From: Rhodovulum sp.
GTDB taxonomy: Bacteria > Pseudomonadota > Alphaproteobacteria > Rhodobacterales > Rhodobacteraceae
Direction: 5' to 3'
NCBI GenBank assembly: GCA_020637615.1
Contig: JACKKC010000031.1
Location: forward strand, 1 to 32,326
DNA length: 32,326 bases
Shown here: positions 30,201 through 32,326 of the stretch, one piece after another
Layout of the letters: each line of letters opens with the position of its first letter
How positions within the stretch are numbered: position 1 is the stretch's first letter
Notes under the pieces: model-generated
The model's database searches: none
What the model saw: the letters and a program-made list of their open reading frames with translations, nothing else
Told to the model about the DNA's origin: nothing
Position numbers and translations under genes: made by a program

Positions 30201-32326
30201 CCGCCGAAGCCGCCGATGCCGAAGGTGATGCTGGGGATCTTGCCGTCCTTGTCGATGGCGACGCCGCCCGAGACGTTCAGCCCGCCGTTGCCGCCGCCGC
30301 CGCCGAGCGACTGGGCCAGCAGCCCCGCCGATCCCTCGGTCTCGCTCGCCTCGCTGTCGAAGAGGCCGAGCTGGGTGAAGAGACCCTTCAGCCCCTTCGA
30401 TTCCGCCAGGCCTTCCGCCGCGTCGACGATGTCGTCGCCGAGGATGCTGCGCAGCGTCGTCTCGAAGCTGTCGGTGGAGGGCTCCACCAGGTCGTCGGGA
30501 TCGGTGGTGACCGCGATATCGGCCCGGGCCGTCACCGCGACGTCCCCCGCGGTCCCGGCATTGCCACCAAAGCCGCCGACGCCGACGATCAGCGAGCTGT
30601 CGGAGACGATCCCGCCCGAGACGTTGAGGCCGCCGTTGCCGCCGCCCCCGCCCACCGATTGCGCGAGGATGCCCGAGCGGCCGGTGCCATGGGCGTCGAT
30701 CGTGCTGCCGGCGCCCACGTCCACGGTGACGGCCCCGGCATCGCCGCCGGTGCCGCCGAAGCCGCCGACGCCGACCAGCACCGCATAGGACTTGCTCGCG
30801 TCGGTCTGCCCGGCGCCGGGCTTGCTGCTGATCGAGAGGCCGGCCGATACGCTGGTGCCGCCGCTGCCGCCGCCGCCGCCGATCGATTGCGCGACCAGCC
30901 CGTCGGCACCCGACTTGGCATCGACCGCAAGCGACCCGCCCGCCTGCACCGTCCGCGGGATCGCCGTCAGGGCGCCGGTATAGCTCAGATCGACGTCGCC
31001 CGCATTGCCGCCGCCGCCGCCGAAGCCGCCGACGCCCGCCGATATCGAGAGGATGGTGTCCGAGCCCGAGGGCTTGGTCAGCGACAGCGAGCCCGAGACA
31101 TTCGTGCCGCCCACCCCGCCGCCGCCGCCGAGCGATTGCGCCATGAGCCCGTGCGACTTGTCGCCCCGGGTGTCGATGGTGCCGGCAACGTCGAGCGCCA
31201 CGGGGCCGGCGTCGCCGCCGCCGCCGCCGAACCCGCCGACGCCGAGGCCGATGGCGGCCCCGGACTTGCCGGTCAGGCTCACCGCGCCCGAGACGTTCAG
31301 CCCGCCCGAGCCGCCGGCGCCGCCGACCGATTGCGCCAGCACGCCGATGCTCTCCGCACCCTCCGTGGCGATGCTGTCATGGGCCGCGGTGGTCCGCACC
31401 GTGCTCGAGACGCTCTTGCCGGCGCCGGCGCCGGCGCCGAAGCCGCCGAGGCCGAGGCCGATCGCGCCGCCGTTGTTCTGGCTCAGGCTCACCGCCGCCG
31501 AGACATTGGTGCCGCCGTTGCCGCCGCCGCCGCCGAGGCTCTGGGTCACGATGCCGCCGCTGCGGTATCCCGTCGTCAGCACGCCGCCCGTCACGCTCGA
31601 CACCGTCGTGGCGCCGGCATCGGCCCCGAGACCACCGAAGCCGCCGACGCCGATGCCGATGCCCGCGCTCACGTCGCGCGAGAGCGAGAGCGCGGCCGAG
31701 ATATTGGTGCCGCCGTTGCCGCCGCCGCCCCCGAGGCTCTGGGTCAGGATGCCGATCGAATCCTCGCCCGCGGTTTCGACCAGGCCCGCGACGCTGTGAT
31801 CGACCGATCCGGCCGCGCCGCCATCGCCGCCGAAGCCGCCGACGCCGATGCCCAGCGCGCCGGAGAAATCCGGCGCCAGCGAGATCGCGCCCGAGATGTT
31901 GGTGCCGCCGTTGCCGCCGCCGCCTCCGAGGCTCTGGGCGACGACGCCGGCGGAGCGGTCGCCGGTGGTCGAGAGGATGCCGTCGAAGCTGCCGTCCACA
32001 TCCCCGGCCGTCCCGCCGCCGCCGCCGAAGCCGCCGACGCCGATCGCGGCAGCGCCGGAGCCGGTGCCGGCGATGCTGATCGCCCCGCTGACGGTCAGCC
32101 CGCCGTTGCCGCCGCCGCCGCCGAGCGACTGGACGGTGACGCCGGCGGAATCGTCGCCCGTGGTGGTGACGTCGCCGGTCACGGCGCCGCTCGCCGAGGC
32201 GCCGTCGCCGCCGTCGCCGCCGCTGCCGCCGATCCCGACGCCGACCGCGCCGCTGCCGTCGCCGGCGAGGCTCAGCGCCGCCGATACGTTGACGCCCCCG
32301 TTGCCGCCGCCGCCGCCGACGGATTG
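24284..32326 (-). CDS. Giant glycine-rich repeat autotransporter (C-terminal 2680 residues; continues past right edge)
   Basis: The frame is open from 32326 to a TAG-type end at 24284, with no N-terminus in the window. The passenger consists of repeats of about 50-65 residues built around AQS-[LVI]-GGGGG-N-GG, often followed by GVGGFGG-x-GG-x-AG and a short T-x-G-D-x-S-x-G-I strand. I count at least 31 copies. A non-repeat region (about 25170-26080) follows, with NRLTNAASGTLV, then a linker and a C-terminal barrel of about 285 residues (CWWLETQGDRF onward) ending WTMRF, the usual outer-membrane C-terminal aromatic residue. It should be a type V secreted surface protein with a beta-helical or glycine-sheet passenger, used in adhesion or surface layering. 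The gene converges on dtd. Confidence 0.88.
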   Translation of the reverse strand, partial: QSVGGGGGNGGVNVSAALSLAGDGSGAVGVGIGGSGGDGGDGASASGAVTGDVTTTGDDSAGVTVQSLGGGGGNGGLTVSGAISIAGTGSGAAAIGVGGFGGGGGTAGDVDGSFDGILSTTGDRSAGVVAQSLGGGGGNGGTNISGAISLAPDFSGALGIGVGGFGGDGGAAGSVDHSVAGLVETAGEDSIGILTQSLGGGGGNGGTNISAALSLSRDVSAGIGIGVGGFGGLGADAGATTVSSVTGGVLTTGYRSGGIVTQSLGGGGGNGGTNVSAAVSLSQNNGGAIGLGLGGFGAGAGAGKSVSSTVRTTAAHDSIATEGAESIGVLAQSVGGAGGSGGLNVSGAVSLTGKSGAAIGLGVGGFGGGGGDAGPVALDVAGTIDTRGDKSHGLMAQSLGGGGGVGGTNVSGSLSLTKPSGSDTILSISAGVGGFGGGGGNAGDVDLSYTGALTAIPRTVQAGGSLAVDAKSGADGLVAQSIGGGGGSGGTSVSAGLSISSKPGAGQTDASKSYAVLVGVGGFGGTGGDAGAVTVDVGAGSTIDAHGTGRSGILAQSVGGGGGNGGLNVSGGIVSDSSLIVGVGGFGGNAGTAGDVAVTARADIAVTTDPDDLVEPSTDSFETTLRSILGDDIVDAAEGLAESKGLKGLFTQLGLFDSEASETEGSAGLLAQSLGGGGGNGGLNVSGGVAIDKDGKIPSITFGIGGFGGAGNVSGGVTVDHAGAIDVAGNWKHGIFAQSVAGGGGNGALNVSGQLNWNGSKTSDGATDLSIVAGLGGHGGLGADAGDVAVTSDGDITATGYHARGLFAQSLGGGGGTGGVNVTAIGTKNSSPVGIGVGGFGAGGGDAGSVTVTRGSAAAAAGLITTDGVGANGIEASSIGGGGGDAGVNAVLGFSKAAGSKSDSGSSSDRKTPTHTGVDASVIANYNSVLDELEGKTNPTPAGGEKTSVSGLFAIGGSAGNAGNAGTVDIAHFGDVLTLDDSSHGVFGQSLGGGGGNAALNFGMIYQSGNSEQTKGFGLAVGGGTGDGGTGAAVTLDNVGAVVTTGADSHGIFAQSVGGGGGNAGYSSLTNAGEGGSVAIQIGRTGGTGGAAGSVHASSEGTVLTQGDRSHGLFAQSVGNGGGNSTATSVTLGTPKTSDDKGSSFKLSVGLEGGQGGAAGDVDVAATGALTTLGTDAHGVFAQSVGGGGGTGGGASGSAGAGKSLSISIGGTGGTGGTGGKVSVASTAGILTGADRSIGILAQSVGGAGGTGGYAKSGVTAMSFLKNTVKGSDIGTTASLSIGGSGGAGMASDQVDVVNQGTIGTYGGSAHGIFAQSVGGGGGKGGLVQNNIVNLRGSIGNQASISVGGTGGTGAVSGDVSVSNQGEIRTRSTKSAGIYAQAVGGGGGDAQNVTNIFLGTSADNTSNNAMLLGGTGGTGGAAGDVSVVNDSGALIATLGSESHGVLAQSVGGGGGQGGNVISVSLSKPGAGAKQARGAQLAIGGTGGQGGTGGTVAVTNRGQITTTGGAAHGIVAQSVGGGGGIGGTSVIGTLSIRSGTEGDPSLGFALGGAGGSGNTGGAVTVRNVGAIAVSGDKAYGVLAQSVGGGGGDGGLAMSLSGNDLANRAAGKSYSKIAVGGAGGDGADGGDVVVRHSGTIAVGGDDAYGIFAQSVGGGGGSAGFSVSAPAAMALDYLFSTVLGAREGAKGTAGTVTVDSTGDIAMSGTNAQAILTQTVNGGGGNVDTFVDFGTFTSGTAETGTAPALAGSISLGGDDADQTAGSAVDATHSGDLSTQGDRSVASLTQSIGGGGGNGGAAFVLDPSSAIALDLNLGAKDTDDAGGGDVTLARTGSVATIGIQSQAVSVQSIGGGGGRLATDVSRGGASAQAKATAALVLGADPSFNNPGGDLDLDLSGETVTLGDYSPGLVLQSIGAGGGQSYLTGLTRAEVEIGASDGSSGDGGDITLANAGAVLAAGSRSDGIVLQSIGGGGGYVRTDLGAAALTVTASADNAGDGGDISLVQSGTVHAAGAGAIGILAQSLGGGGGLVDQVFRGSAGGDGSGGAIALTADGNVVADAAGGVAILAQSEGRNGGGRVTLGLDGVIKGGSGTGAAAIAVTGGSENRVDLGSNGFVFALNNVAITGSSGNDRIVSKAGVVGNIDLGGGRNRLTNAASGTLVTHETLDLGRDGLLTNAGLLVPGGDVVQSGLGASASRSDFTTTRNVPQTTTLVGSLLMTPTSRFQIDVSYRASGAAGDGSDLIRTTGSVTFDGLVAPTLLSLERLFPLTIIESGGAAVDRGATVLDTATIDYSIAIGSIELAATPDFSLPGMTGNQGAVGDHINAILTGDGSAALGPLFALIGNMTDAGEVAATLDRLTTEGYAANRVATLFSGLGFAAGIGDCERRKSREFDLARGECWWLETQGDRFEQDPFDGYRSLGIRSNSMIGGVERAIDDNWTAGFALGYESLDVTSGDSFSSDADRGHLGVSIFRRTGPLVLGAALTGSFGQFESTRYVGVSGTLPDGNAVSLVSAESTQTITQANLGLRAAYTLQNPGSQVYARPSIDLDASYIYASQADESGEAAFGMEVGSTSEWVLSMSPTVEVGGTFRSDAGALVHPFLRGGFTLFDTDRLEIDSAFIGAPESAGRFQNASGFDRLLGRVNAGLDIGSENSSSRVELGYYGVFSEHSTLHGLGVNWTMRF
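26090..32326 (-). repeat. Tandem coding repeats of the autotransporter passenger
   Basis: About 31 degenerate units are visible as recurrent GCC-GCC-GCC-GCC runs on the plus strand every 150-250 bp. Units near the right edge are the most regular (period about 65 residues, NGG-x-N-V/I-SGA/SAA). Those near the barrel are shorter and more diverged. The pattern suggests growth by duplication from the N-terminal side. Long GGC runs also make length changes by slippage likely. Confidence 0.75.

Noticed and set aside
24390..31799. Many proline-rich plus-strand frames opposite the autotransporter (PPPPP runs)
   Set aside because: They are the complement of GGC-rich glycine repeats. They have no start signals and no continuity across repeats.
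26090..32326. Regularly spaced GCC-rich repeats that might suggest a CRISPR array
   Set aside because: Spacing is 150-250 bp, the repeats are degenerate and coding, and the frame is open throughout. No cas genes are present.

Overview
The window is very GC-rich and carries gene families typical of Alphaproteobacteria: a polar amino-acid ABC transporter, D-arginine-type catabolic genes, a glycine-rich giant autotransporter, and IS630/IS256/IS5/IS110 elements. A Rhodobacterales or Rhodospirillales host is my best guess. There is no rRNA, tRNA or housekeeping marker to settle it. I see no CRISPR array.

Layout. (1) 1-746 (minus): the 5' part of a C45-family (penicillin acyltransferase-like) autoproteolytic hydrolase that runs off the left edge. 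(2) 868-1212 (plus): a small unknown protein. (3) 1266-11726 (minus): a ten-gene, tightly coupled operon read from right to left. It encodes a periplasmic binding protein, two permeases and an ATPase for a cationic/polar amino acid, a PLP racemase fused to a degenerate arginase-like domain, a guanidinobutyrase-type ureohydrolase, a RidA protein, a ThDP-dependent 2-ketoarginine decarboxylase, an aldehyde dehydrogenase and an FAD D-amino-acid dehydrogenase. (4) 12032-12385 (plus): a paralogue of the small unknown protein. (5) 12472-18426: an ATP-grasp enzyme (minus), diverging from a nitrilase-superfamily amidase, a second DavA-like amidase and an FAD amino-acid 2-monooxygenase (plus). (6) 18718-23456: a nested and decayed insertion-sequence cluster. 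(7) 23767-24210 (plus): D-aminoacyl-tRNA deacylase, with an ACG codon where the start should be. (8) 24284-32326 (minus): the C-terminal 2680 residues of a giant repeat autotransporter that continues past the right edge.

How the genes work together (inference from family functions). The operon reads as a complete route: import of arginine, L/D interconversion, oxidation to the imino/keto acid (helped by RidA), decarboxylation to 4-guanidinobutyraldehyde, oxidation to 4-guanidinobutyrate, and hydrolysis to GABA plus urea. The monooxygenase/amidase pair next door is the architecture of the oxygenase route for lysine or arginine. If its substrate is arginine, it would deliver the same 4-guanidinobutyrate to the same ureohydrolase.

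The two most unusual signals are the racemase fused to an arginase-fold domain that has lost most metal ligands, and a shared 17-bp palindrome (core ATGG-N-YCAT). That palindrome lies upstream of the C45 hydrolase, the ATP-grasp gene and the amidase operon, and suggests these separate units form one regulon that makes and breaks amide bonds.
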